The notes under the pieces were generated by a model, which did not search any database, had not been told where the DNA came from, and saw only the letters and a program-made list of their open reading frames with translations. The position numbers and the translations under genes are program-made. Positions 9,256-16,783 of a DNA stretch of 25,966 bases are shown here, piece by piece. The stretch's first letter is position 1, and each line of letters starts with the position of its first letter. The DNA comes from Entamoeba invadens IP1 (lineage: Eukaryota > Evosea > Mastigamoebida > Endamoebidae): contig NW_004191893.1 of the NCBI RefSeq assembly GCF_000330505.1, positions 120,884 to 146,849 on the forward strand, written 5' to 3'.

Positions 9256-9324
9256 ACTAATTATACTATTAATTATACTATTAATTATACTATTAATTAT
9301 ACTATTAATTATACTATTAATTAT
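9256..9324. repeat. 12-bp minisatellite (ACTATTAATTAT)
   Basis: Five perfect tandem copies of ACTATTAATTAT (9265-9324), preceded by a shortened copy (9256-9264). It lies in the 3' flank of the RhoGEF gene. Every unit contains TAATT, which fits the Entamoeba poly(A)-associated motif UA(A/U)UU. Confidence 0.93.
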
Positions 9325-9403
9325 TATTTCTTTTCTTTGAAAATAACACTCCAGTCAAATAGAAAAGAAATAAAAAGAAAAGGGTTTCACTCACAAACAG
9401 AAA

Positions 9404-11383
9404 ATGGACAAAAAACAACAGGACAACCGTTTTAAGCGCGATGCGCGATTTGCGTCTGTCAAGCACAGGGGTGGGAACAAAATGGACGAACGTTTTAAGA
9501 AGACGCTTTTGAGTGGAAGATTCAACCAGAAGTCAGTCAATAAGTATGGTCAGATAGAGGAAGACTCCTCAACTGTGAATGTGCTTAAGGACCAGTTTGA
9601 TATGACTCCAAAAGAAGTAGAAGAGATGAAAAAGAAGTTGGATGAGCAACAAGAAGGCAGTGAGCATGAGGACATGGAAATAGAGAAGAAAGGAGTCGAA
9701 GAGAATGCGAGTGAAGAAGACGAAGAGGTAGAGATGGAGCCTGGTGTGATGGAAAGTTTTAAAGAGGAAGAAAGGATACCAAAAGGGCAGTGCACACGAC
9801 GAGTTGGGATAGTTGGATGTGATTGGGATGATCTTAGTGCACAAGAACTGTTTGCGTTGTTAAGTGCGAATCTTCCTCCGACTGGTAAATTGTTAAGTGT
9901 AGGGATATATCCTTCTCAATTTGGAATAGAGAGGATGGCACGAGAAGAAGAAGAGGGATTACCAAAGGATTTATGGAAAGGTAATGTCGAAGAAGTCGTC
10001 GAAGTGATTGAAGACAAAAATTTATTAGATCCAAATTATAAGCCAGTCTTCACTGTCGCTTCGGACGATAAAATAACAGAGGTGAACCCAATTCTCGAAG
10101 TCAAAGATGAAGAAATGAAAAGTGACAGCGAAGAAGATAATGATGAAGACTTGGGACTTCGACCAATTGCTCAAGAAATGAAGACGGCTTCGTCAGGAGA
10201 GAAAAATCCAATCAAATTTATGGACCGCGAAAAACTCGGCGTCTACGACAACGAAAGAAAAAAGTACTACTTTGGTGTTGCCACGTTCGACTCTGCACAA
10301 ACGGCGAATGACGTCTATGAAATGGTCGACGGAAATGATTTGGAGTTCTGCGAGTTTAATTTGGATCTGAGATTCTTACCAGACGACCTCGAATTGCCGT
10401 ACGAAGCGACAGATTACTGCGATAAGCTTGAAAAACTGATTTCTAGAGAGGGAAGAACACGAAAGGGACACAGCCACATCATGTGGGACTCTAATGATAA
10501 TCGTAGAATTATCGCACTGAACAAAAATTGGATGGACGAAGATGAGGCCGACGTCTTAGCCCATGAGGAGATGTATAAAGAGTACATTGAGCACTCAAGT
10601 GATTACGAAAACTCTAACGAAACATCCGAAGAAGGTGACAATCAAATGTCTGAAGATGAAGAAGGGAATGACAATGGCGAAGAGACAGAAAGTGCACAAC
10701 AGAAAGTTCAAAACAAGAAGAAAATAAAGAAAGAGAGTTCGAGTAATGACTCTGAAGACTCTTCAAAGAGCGACGAGTCGAATGAAGAGAGTGATGAAAG
10801 ACCAAAGAAAGAAAGCAAACCAATTAAGAAGTTTTCTTCATTGCTTGAGCCAACTAAGAAGTCGAAGAAACATAAAGACGAGTCCGATGTTATTCGAAAG
10901 AAGTACGAAATATTGTTAGGAGAGAACATTGGAGAGGAAGGCGAAAACGCAGAAGGAGAACACGTGATGAAATTCTACACCGACGCTGAAGTTGAGAAAC
11001 CAAAGAAAGACTTGAAGAAAGAGCGTCGTGAAAAGGAGAAACAAAAGGAAGAACTTGAATTGTTGATGATGGACGATTTACAAGAAAACGAAGAGAAGAA
11101 GAAAGGAAAGCGTTTGGAGGAGACCGAAGACTCGAAAAAGCCAAAGAGAAAAGACAAGTTGAAAAAGAAGTCGAAGAAAGAGAAGATGGACACTGGGTTT
11201 AAGATTGATACTACAGATGATAGATTCAAGAAGGTCCTTAACTCTAATGACTTTGAAATCGATGTCACAAATCCAGAGTATATGGCTACAAGAGGTATGA
11301 AAGAACTCGTTAAAGAGAAGCACAAAGCATTCGATAAGAAGAACAAAGAGTTCAAGAAACAAACAAAAAAGGAAGACAAATAA
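9404..11383 (+). CDS. ESF1: Nucleolar pre-rRNA processing factor ESF1
   Basis: 659 residues. ESF1 is a nucleolar protein needed for early 18S rRNA processing in the small-subunit pathway. The order of features matches the family: N-terminal basic D[AE]RF-type motifs (RFKRDARFASV, DERFKKTLL); an acidic stretch at about 75-120; a conserved RRM-like segment starting RVGIVGCDWDDLSAQELFALL (about 135) and running to GIYPSQFGIERMAREE; the second conserved block (about 270-350, LRFLPDDLELPYEATDYCD); a long acidic/lysine-rich low-complexity region with serine runs; and a C-terminal NUC153-type motif at about 600-640 (DDRFKKVLNSNDFEIDVTNPE). The start at 9404 gives the expected N-terminus. An overlapping short frame from 9220 is only a translation of the minisatellite. 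Confidence 0.93.
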   Translation: MDKKQQDNRFKRDARFASVKHRGGNKMDERFKKTLLSGRFNQKSVNKYGQIEEDSSTVNVLKDQFDMTPKEVEEMKKKLDEQQEGSEHEDMEIEKKGVEENASEEDEEVEMEPGVMESFKEEERIPKGQCTRRVGIVGCDWDDLSAQELFALLSANLPPTGKLLSVGIYPSQFGIERMAREEEEGLPKDLWKGNVEEVVEVIEDKNLLDPNYKPVFTVASDDKITEVNPILEVKDEEMKSDSEEDNDEDLGLRPIAQEMKTASSGEKNPIKFMDREKLGVYDNERKKYYFGVATFDSAQTANDVYEMVDGNDLEFCEFNLDLRFLPDDLELPYEATDYCDKLEKLISREGRTRKGHSHIMWDSNDNRRIIALNKNWMDEDEADVLAHEEMYKEYIEHSSDYENSNETSEEGDNQMSEDEEGNDNGEETESAQQKVQNKKKIKKESSSNDSEDSSKSDESNEESDERPKKESKPIKKFSSLLEPTKKSKKHKDESDVIRKKYEILLGENIGEEGENAEGEHVMKFYTDAEVEKPKKDLKKERREKEKQKEELELLMMDDLQENEEKKKGKRLEETEDSKKPKRKDKLKKKSKKEKMDTGFKIDTTDDRFKKVLNSNDFEIDVTNPEYMATRGMKELVKEKHKAFDKKNKEFKKQTKKEDK

Positions 11384-11600
11384 ATTGATTGATTATTCGA
11401 TACATTCAATTCAGAAAACAGTCAACCATCATTCCATTACACATTACCTGTCTTGAGTAATATACATGTGTATACCTTTGTTTATTGTGTTATATCGATT
11501 CAGTGCCAAACTTCTGTATTTGAGTATTTCTATATTTATAATAGATTAATTAATAGATTAATTATTAATTAACTATTAATAAAATAATAGTTACTATTAA
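11384..11600. other. Convergent 3' spacer, AT-rich
   Basis: Between the ESF1 stop and the phosphatase stop. From 11520 it is a mix of TTAAT/ATTAA words with many TAATT motifs usable as poly(A) signals on either strand. Confidence 0.6.
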
Positions 11601-12599
11601 CTATAAATATAATAACATTTTATAATAACAAACATAAAAACTGATCGCCAAATTCTGATCGATAGTAAGATACGCTCCACTATTTGTTACAGTTCCACAA
11701 TAAAACGGAGCGGAAAATAGAGTGATACAACACCCATTTAATACAGCAAATCCATCTACCATTTCATGTGCTCGAATCAGTAGTTGCAGACCATTTTCAT
11801 TCAAAAAATTACATAACACGTCAAGTCCAAAATAACAGCCAGTACCTCGTTCATTTGGCCCAAAGCCATTTTCCTCTAAAATAGGATCTGCCCATAAAAC
11901 ATCTGTTATGAGCCCTTCCTCCGGGATATCGACTGGCCGATTGATCTTTGTGAGTTGGGAGAGCTGCAAGAGTTTAGGTGATATTCCACCGTGGATACAC
12001 AATATCTTCGAGTCGATAACTGCCGAGAATGGGAGGACGTTGAACGTAGACACAAAAGCGTTCCACACAGCCAAGTGTCCATACTTTCTGAGGCACTCGT
12101 CGTGGAAGCCATATATTCTGTTGAGTGCTGCGCACTCGTGGTTTCCTCGTATTAAATAGATGTTATCGGGGTACTTCAATTTCAGTGCAAATAGAAGACA
12201 CAAGATCTCGACACCGGACTTTCCTCGATCAACGTAATCACCAAGAAACAAATATTGTTGGTCGGGGGGAATACCATTTCGTTGGAAAATTCGAACTAAA
12301 TCAGTGAATTGCCCATGTAAGTCCCCGACGATAGTGATTGGAGTTTGAAGAATCAATTCAACGGGTTGTGAAAGAAAGATTCTTCGGATGTTTGTACATA
12401 AGTAACTATTCATTACTACCAATTTTAAATGAAGAAGACACAGAGAACGCTTGTGTTATGGGGGAACCAGTAAAACAAACTAAATTGTTTCTTGCGGAAC
12501 TAATTTCTCCTTCGTTTCTTTCAATAGTTCAACAATCAAAATATCGAGGTCTGGCGTTGTTGTGGGTTGTGGAATTATCAAACGTCCTTTCTTCGGCAT
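11601..12599 (-). CDS. PP1/PP2A-type Ser/Thr protein phosphatase catalytic subunit, divergent
   Basis: Spliced gene: exon 1 12481-12599, exon 2 11601-12405, giving 307 residues, the usual length of a PPP catalytic subunit. Exon 1 supplies the N-terminal helix (DLDILIVELLKETKEK) and joins as PQETIYYLCTNIRRIFLSQP, matching the region before the fold in PP1. Metal and catalytic residues are all present: D68-x-H70 (GDLHG), D96 (GDYVDRG), N128-H129 (RGNHE), H178 (HGG), H253 (RAH), plus the phosphate-binding NERG arginine. The C-terminal active-site region is altered: the family SAPNYCG is SAPFYCG (F274), and the following loop is GTVTNSGA instead of PP1-like GEFDNAGA. It should be an active phosphatase, but its toxin-sensitive loop and substrate or regulator preference may differ. 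No C-terminal PP2A-like DYFL tail. Confidence 0.9.
12406..12480 (-). other. Intron of the phosphatase gene (75 bp)
   Basis: On the minus strand it starts GTTTGTTT and ends GAATAG. Splicing joins TA+T (Tyr40) and keeps the frame; unspliced, exon 1 ends at an in-frame TAG spanning the donor. Confidence 0.87.
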
Positions 12600-12920
12600 G
12601 TATTTCTTCGTTTTCAAGTTTCATTTTTACTAATTTTGACTTAACACTACAAAAACTATATCTAGTTTAATATAGTAATATTTTACTAAATATAATAATA
12701 ACATAGTAACTAATTTGTTGTATTGTTTAAATATAGTTTTATTTATAAATTAATTAAAGACTTGACACATTTAACTCTTAATATTAATTTAATCTTGAAA
12801 CATTGTAAAGATATATTTTTACTACTGTTATTAAATAAAGTTAAAAACCAGAATTTAATAGTTTTAATAACTTCATTTGTGAAGTTGTTTTTGACGTCCA
12901 TAATTTATAGTACAGTAGAA

Positions 12921-12969
12921 ATTCTATCTGTGTGTGATTCCATCCATGTGTGACTCTATTGGTGTGTGG
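12921..12969. repeat. Left GTGTGTG repeats, inverted relative to 14028-14044
   Basis: ATTCTATCTGTGTGTG (12921-12936) and CTATTGGTGTGTGG (12956-12969) each match, with one mismatch, the reverse complement of 14028-14044 (ATTCTATCGGTGTGTGG). The pair brackets the Hsp70 relic. Confidence 0.6.
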
Positions 12970-13247
12970 TTTTGACCAATCAAAAGTGGCCTACACACCT
13001 ATTTTGATTTTCTATAATATTGATAGAATATAATGATTTCCCACATATTTGGCACCAAAACCCGCAAAAATAATGTCAATTTGCAATTTTGTTTTTATTT
13101 TAAAAGAGTAAAGACTTGGTAATAAAAACTTAAAAAGAGAAAAATTATCAAACAAAAATAAATTCAAAAAAGATAAGAAAAGAAAAGCAGAAAATGTTTC
13201 TCTTAAAATATTAAATTTTAAATGATAATAAAAAATGCACCGACTTC

Positions 13248-13283
13248 CACACCAATCACAAGAGCACGCTTGTGATTGGTGTG
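13248..13283. repeat. Perfect 15-bp inverted repeat (hairpin)
   Basis: Arms CACACCAATCACAAG (13248-13262) and CTTGTGATTGGTGTG (13269-13283) with loop AGCACG. It lies 26 bases before the first recognisable Hsp70 codon. No T-tract follows that would make it a terminator. Confidence 0.95.
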
Positions 13284-13309
13284 AGGACAGAATTGATACC
13301 TAAAAATTA

Positions 13310-13780
13310 ACAATTTCAGCAAGGAAGTCACAGATATTTACGACACATGCAGACAACCAGCCTGGCGTGCTCATCCAAGTCTTTGAGGGCGAGGCATATA
13401 TGACATCACATTGCAACCTGCTTGGCAAGTTTGGGTTGTTTGGTATCTTATTAGCACCACATGGAGTCTCACAGTTGAAGTCACATTTGACACAAATGCA
13501 AATGGGATATTAAATGTGTCGGCTGAAAACGAGACAACAGGAAAGAAGATTCTCAAAGGCACAAGTGGACAAGATGGTTGCAGAGCAAAGAAGTTCAAGG
13601 CAAAGGACGACAAGATGATGACTTTTGAGGCTAAAAATCGACACTCACCTTATGCTACCGTGTAATAACACAATGAACAAGCAAATTTTTTCAAGGTTAT
13701 CAACAAAAGACAAAGAAGCAATTGAAGCAATTATCAAGGTACTCGAGTTGTAAATTGACAAGAATCCGCACCAAAAGTCC
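13310..13780 (+). pseudogene. Decayed Hsp70 fragment (substrate-binding domain and lid)
   Basis: Only the C-terminal part of a cytosolic-type Hsp70 is recognisable; no ATPase domain precedes it. From about 13310 one frame reads [20 protein letters not shown], then NLLGKF. A single-base loss near 13470 shifts the frame to [19 protein letters not shown] (from 13471). Sequence then degrades; a lid-like piece FKAKDDKM...EAKN is followed by a stop at 13663. A further lid piece, RLSTKDKEAIEAIIKVLEL, continues to an in-frame TAA where a Trp codon is expected, then IDKNPH at about 13754-13771. The order is collinear with Hsp70, so this is one broken copy, not an assembly of parts. It is not expected to make protein. 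Confidence 0.88.
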
Positions 13781-14027
13781 ACGTGTTTATACAAAAACAC
13801 AATGCGTTGTTCTTATTCTAAACAATTAAACGATTTAAAAATTCACAATATTATGTTATGTTAACACGTGTCGCGTTTTTTTCTCAAAAAAACAAAAAAA
13901 TACATTTTGTCATTTTTCTTGATTGTGAATAGTTTTACAAATTTCATTATTTTTTAGTTTTTTTGCCAGAAATTAAAAAAGAAAAGAAAAAAAATTTACA
14001 CACCTTGGGAAAACCATTTTCATGACT

Positions 14028-14044
14028 CCACACACCGATAGAAT
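14028..14044. repeat. Right inverted repeat bracketing the Hsp70 relic
   Basis: CCACACACCGATAGAAT is the reverse complement, with one mismatch each, of two blocks at 12921-12936 and 12956-12969. Confidence 0.6.
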
Positions 14045-14143
14045 TTTTACTGTATAAAGTTATAATAAAAATAAAAAATGTTTTTTTCATTTTTTGACAT
14101 CAAAGTGTTACATTTCCACAAAGGAATAATTCCATTTCATGAC

Positions 14144-14154
14144 GAACTTAAAAC
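14144..14154 (+). promoter_or_regulatory. GAAC box, small membrane protein gene
   Basis: GAACTTAAAAC; the GAAC ends 23 bases before the ATG at 14171. This supports starting at 14171 rather than at the ATG at 14078. Confidence 0.45.
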
Positions 14155-14170
14155 AATCAAAAGAGAAAGA

Positions 14171-14587
14171 ATGGGCCTTTTCTTCTTGTTTGTAATGTTT
14201 CACATGAGTGTCACATCAACTGTATACAACACCGACTTGTCATTAATTACATTCAAACATCAAAAGTCCAATAGTTGTGTGGCATCTCAAGCCAAAAATG
14301 ACTGTATATGTGACAGGGGGTGTCTTTCGTGTAATATCCGTTTTAACTGTGATAGGTACAAAGAGCATCATGTTTTCCTGACAGGAAGGGATTATGTCAC
14401 ACAGTGTCCATCCAGTGACAATGAGTTAAAGGAGACATGTACTCTAAACTTTACCTTCGACAATTCCGACGTCACTTCAAATGTCGCTTTCATCTCATTT
14501 GTGACACTTCTTGTCGTATTTTTGACGTACGTCCAACGGTTAGATGTCTTCTTTCGTGACTTCCTTTACTTTTCCTCTGTTTTATGA
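14171..14587 (+). CDS. Small Cys-rich type I membrane protein, unrecognised
   Basis: 138 residues from the ATG at 14171. I choose this start because it gives an immediate hydrophobic signal peptide (MGLFFLFVMFHMSVTS) and has a GAAC box just upstream; a longer frame opens at 14078 but its extra 31 residues look non-coding. The mature part has eight cysteines within about 75 residues (including DCICDRGCLSC), one N-glycosylation site (NFT), then a membrane segment at about residues 102-120 (VAFISFVTLLVVFLTYV) and a short tail. It would be a small surface or endomembrane protein with disulfides. No family recognised. Gene reality is supported by composition and layout but not by homology. It is convergent with the ubiquitin ligase gene. 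Confidence 0.6.
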   Translation: MGLFFLFVMFHMSVTSTVYNTDLSLITFKHQKSNSCVASQAKNDCICDRGCLSCNIRFNCDRYKEHHVFLTGRDYVTQCPSSDNELKETCTLNFTFDNSDVTSNVAFISFVTLLVVFLTYVQRLDVFFRDFLYFSSVL

Positions 14588-14687
14588 TTCGCTAATTTAC
14601 TATACATTAATAGTTTGTTTTATTATACCATATACTTCTTAAAACGGAAATACAGACGGACAGCAATCACAAGTTGAATGTAGATTT

Positions 14688-16109
14688 TTACAAGAAGTCT
14701 GGGATTTTCATGTCCTTGAATTTCGGCAATTGGAGGACTCTCAAAAGATGTTCCTTACTGACGTTTTCATCGCCGCAGTGCCTGCACTTCATCTTTTTAC
14801 AAAAGGGGCACCGAATGACCAGAGAATTGACTTCGACTCCAAAGAGTGTTTCACAATCGTTACAGAAGTATGGGAACATCTTTGGGTCTTTCATTAGCTT
14901 GTCGAGCTCCCTTGTATCAGTGCTTTTCATGGTGTCTTCCATCAAAGTCTTTTCTGAATACAACACACACTTTGTGCCACTTTCATTGAAGTGGGCATAC
15001 CCATGGATCCTCTTCCCACAGTTATAACAAAACTCGCACCCACACGTGCAGTTAATGTGGTTACAGCCATACGCCTTTAACACCGGGCACTTGCATAATG
15101 GGCACTTCTTCATATTTTTTATCGACAGTTCACCAACGAGTTCCGTGTAATAACTCTCCGATTTAAATCGGTCTAACGACAAAACATCGTAACACGTCCC
15201 CACGTGGTTGGTACACAAACAGACGGAACAAAACGTCTTCTCACAATTGGCACAGATAATGGGCGTCGACTTTTTGTGGACTATTGGGTCGACCAAAATG
15301 CCGGTGTAATTACAAAAGGGGCACACTATATAGTCTCCAGAGCTTTGTATACTCATCACCGCAAGTTGTTTCTCGTACTTGATGATATCCTCTCTGACAC
15401 AAACAGACTCCAATTCCCACGGCAATATCTCCTCTTTACACTCTGCGTATGGACACAACATGAACTTGCCTGATGAGATCGCGACAAGTAGCTGACTCTT
15501 CAAACAATTTTTACACAGAAAATGCCCACATGAGGAAAACACGACAAAGTCCTTTGGCGGACATTCTTCATAACACACATCACATGTAACGAAGTCTTGA
15601 GAGTAAAATACTTTTTGCGTCACATCGAAGTTGTACTGCAAAAGTTTCTGCTGCCTGTCTTCTCGTGTCAGAGGTGCTTTGGGGAAGAGTCTGATATCAA
15701 GGGTTTCTGGTCGGGACTGATCGATGGTCTCGTAGAGTAAGACGAAGAGCCCCCGTCCGTCGAAGACGGACAAAGCCTCTTCGACGGTGTTTTTGATTTT
15801 GATCAACTCGGACACGGTCAGCCACAACGACGTGATTTGGAAGTTTGGGATGTTGAAATCGAAAGTGATATGAATGACTGTAGGTGGAAGGTATTTAATA
15901 GTCGTTTGGTTTTTGTTCACATACATCCGCGGGATGTTCTTCGATGTTGGGATGATCGAGAAAGGGATTGCAGAAACACCTTCCATCTGTGTCGGAACAG
16001 TTAGGACATACTCCCCCACCGACGTGCGAGTCAAACAATTTGGAAATATTTGGTTCATTATCTCAAAGTCTTCTGTTAATTCGCTCGTGATGGAGTTCTC
16101 ATTCGCCAT
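14688..16109 (-). CDS. RBR E3 ubiquitin ligase, RNF14/ITT1 type (RWD plus RING1-IBR-RING2)
   Basis: 473 residues from the ATG at 16109. An N-terminal RWD domain (about 10-140) contains LPPTVIHITFD and LWLTVSELIKI, close to the RNF14 RWD layout. RING1 begins at C176 (CDVCYEECPPKDF...CGHFLCKNC). The IBR occupies about 245-306 (CPFCNYTG...CANCEKTFCSVCLC). RING2 starts at about 336 (CPLCKCPVLKAYGCNHINC), with the acceptor cysteine in YGC at C349 (codon 15063-15065). RBR ligases take ubiquitin from an E2 onto this cysteine before passing it to the substrate; RNF14 acts on stalled translation complexes. Beyond RING2 there is an extra Cys cluster at about 416-445 (CNDC...CPFC...CRHC), likely another zinc site. 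A 7-bp hairpin and a short overlapping upstream frame sit just before the start. Confidence 0.92.
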   Translation of the reverse strand: MANENSITSELTEDFEIMNQIFPNCLTRTSVGEYVLTVPTQMEGVSAIPFSIIPTSKNIPRMYVNKNQTTIKYLPPTVIHITFDFNIPNFQITSLWLTVSELIKIKNTVEEALSVFDGRGLFVLLYETIDQSRPETLDIRLFPKAPLTREDRQQKLLQYNFDVTQKVFYSQDFVTCDVCYEECPPKDFVVFSSCGHFLCKNCLKSQLLVAISSGKFMLCPYAECKEEILPWELESVCVREDIIKYEKQLAVMSIQSSGDYIVCPFCNYTGILVDPIVHKKSTPIICANCEKTFCSVCLCTNHVGTCYDVLSLDRFKSESYYTELVGELSIKNMKKCPLCKCPVLKAYGCNHINCTCGCEFCYNCGKRIHGYAHFNESGTKCVLYSEKTLMEDTMKSTDTRELDKLMKDPKMFPYFCNDCETLFGVEVNSLVIRCPFCKKMKCRHCGDENVSKEHLLRVLQLPKFKDMKIPDFL

Positions 16110-16783
16110 CAAAAACCATTTTCAGATGGTTTAAAACTAGATTGTCCAACAACAAAAAATGACTATATGAGGGGTTTGATCCGTAGACAATCGGGGGTTT
16201 TAAATGAGTTTTAGCCAAAAGAATAGAAACTATACTTGTTGTTATTTATATTATATTTTAACTATACTATTTATTTATTATGAGATAGTTATATTAATAA
16301 TTGAAAGTATTAACATTAATTAAGTCAACATACAAAACAACAATATTGTATACATGATAATATTATACTATATTTATTATAACTAAATTATATTAATTAT
16401 ATATTTTTTTATTCATTTTTTTTTAATGTTTATAAGATATCCAAAGATAAAACAATCAAACCAAACAATTTACTAATTAATGGTTTATGTATACTATTTT
16501 TATAATAAAACCAATTAAACACACCGAAAAGTTGTTTTGTCAACCCTAGAAATAAAACACATTCAATCGACTTGACTTAGTTGATTAAGTACTAGTTAAT
16601 ATATAGTACATTTAATTATAGTTATAGTTTTCCCCCAAACATCACAATTGAAACAAACTTCAAAACTGCCACAGAAATAGTTTATTCATTTTGAAAAACT
16701 CAAGATTAACGTTCGAAGTTTTTAGGTGCATTTAAAAATGTGTTTTTCCGAACACAAGCCTCAAAGTACGACTATCATGAGAA
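16110..16783. other. Divergent promoter spacer
   Basis: About 670 AT-rich bases. Near the ligase start are AAACCAT...ATGGTTT (inverted repeat, 16113-16132) and GTTTTAAACC (TATA-like, 16129-16138). Near the plus-strand gene are CATTTAAAAATG and CCGAACAC (GAAC at 16750-16753). No gene seen. Confidence 0.6.
16729..16756 (+). promoter_or_regulatory. TTTAAA and GAAC elements before 16784
   Basis: CATTTAAAAATG (about 16730-16741) and GAAC (16750-16753) lie 43-54 and 31-34 bases before the start codon, the order expected of Entamoeba TATA and GAAC elements. Confidence 0.4.

Larger units (their letters stand above)
12600..13309. other. Spacer with GTGTG-type repeats
   Basis: Upstream of the phosphatase (minus) and of the Hsp70 relic (plus). 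The 12723-12953 frame is AT-driven and not credible. At 12921-12969 there are two GTGTGTG blocks (ATTCTATCTGTGTGTG and CTATTGGTGTGTGG). An out-of-frame ATG at 12624 lies 25 bases upstream of the phosphatase start. Confidence 0.6.
13781..14170. other. Spacer after the Hsp70 relic, promoter of the small membrane protein
   Basis: AT-rich with T and A runs at 13880-13995. It contains CCACACACCGATAGAAT at 14028-14044 (right inverted repeat), AAAACCATTTTCA at 14010-14022, and GAACTTAAAAC at 14144-14154. The open frame from 14078 is probably only an extension of the real gene at 14171. Confidence 0.55.

Noticed and set aside
9220..9435. Plus-strand frame rich in INYT repeats
   Set aside because: It is a translation of the 12-bp minisatellite and overlaps the real ESF1 start in another frame.
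11601..12422. Unspliced phosphatase starting near 12422
   Set aside because: That start is a TTG, and the N-terminal helix would be missing; the GTTTGT intron restores a full-length family member from the ATG at 12599.
12338..12670. Plus-strand 110-codon frame
   Set aside because: It is antisense to the phosphatase exon and intron, with no domain.
13411..13665. 84-residue Hsp70-like gene
   Set aside because: It is one frame of a frameshifted relic; homology continues in other frames on both sides and across stops.
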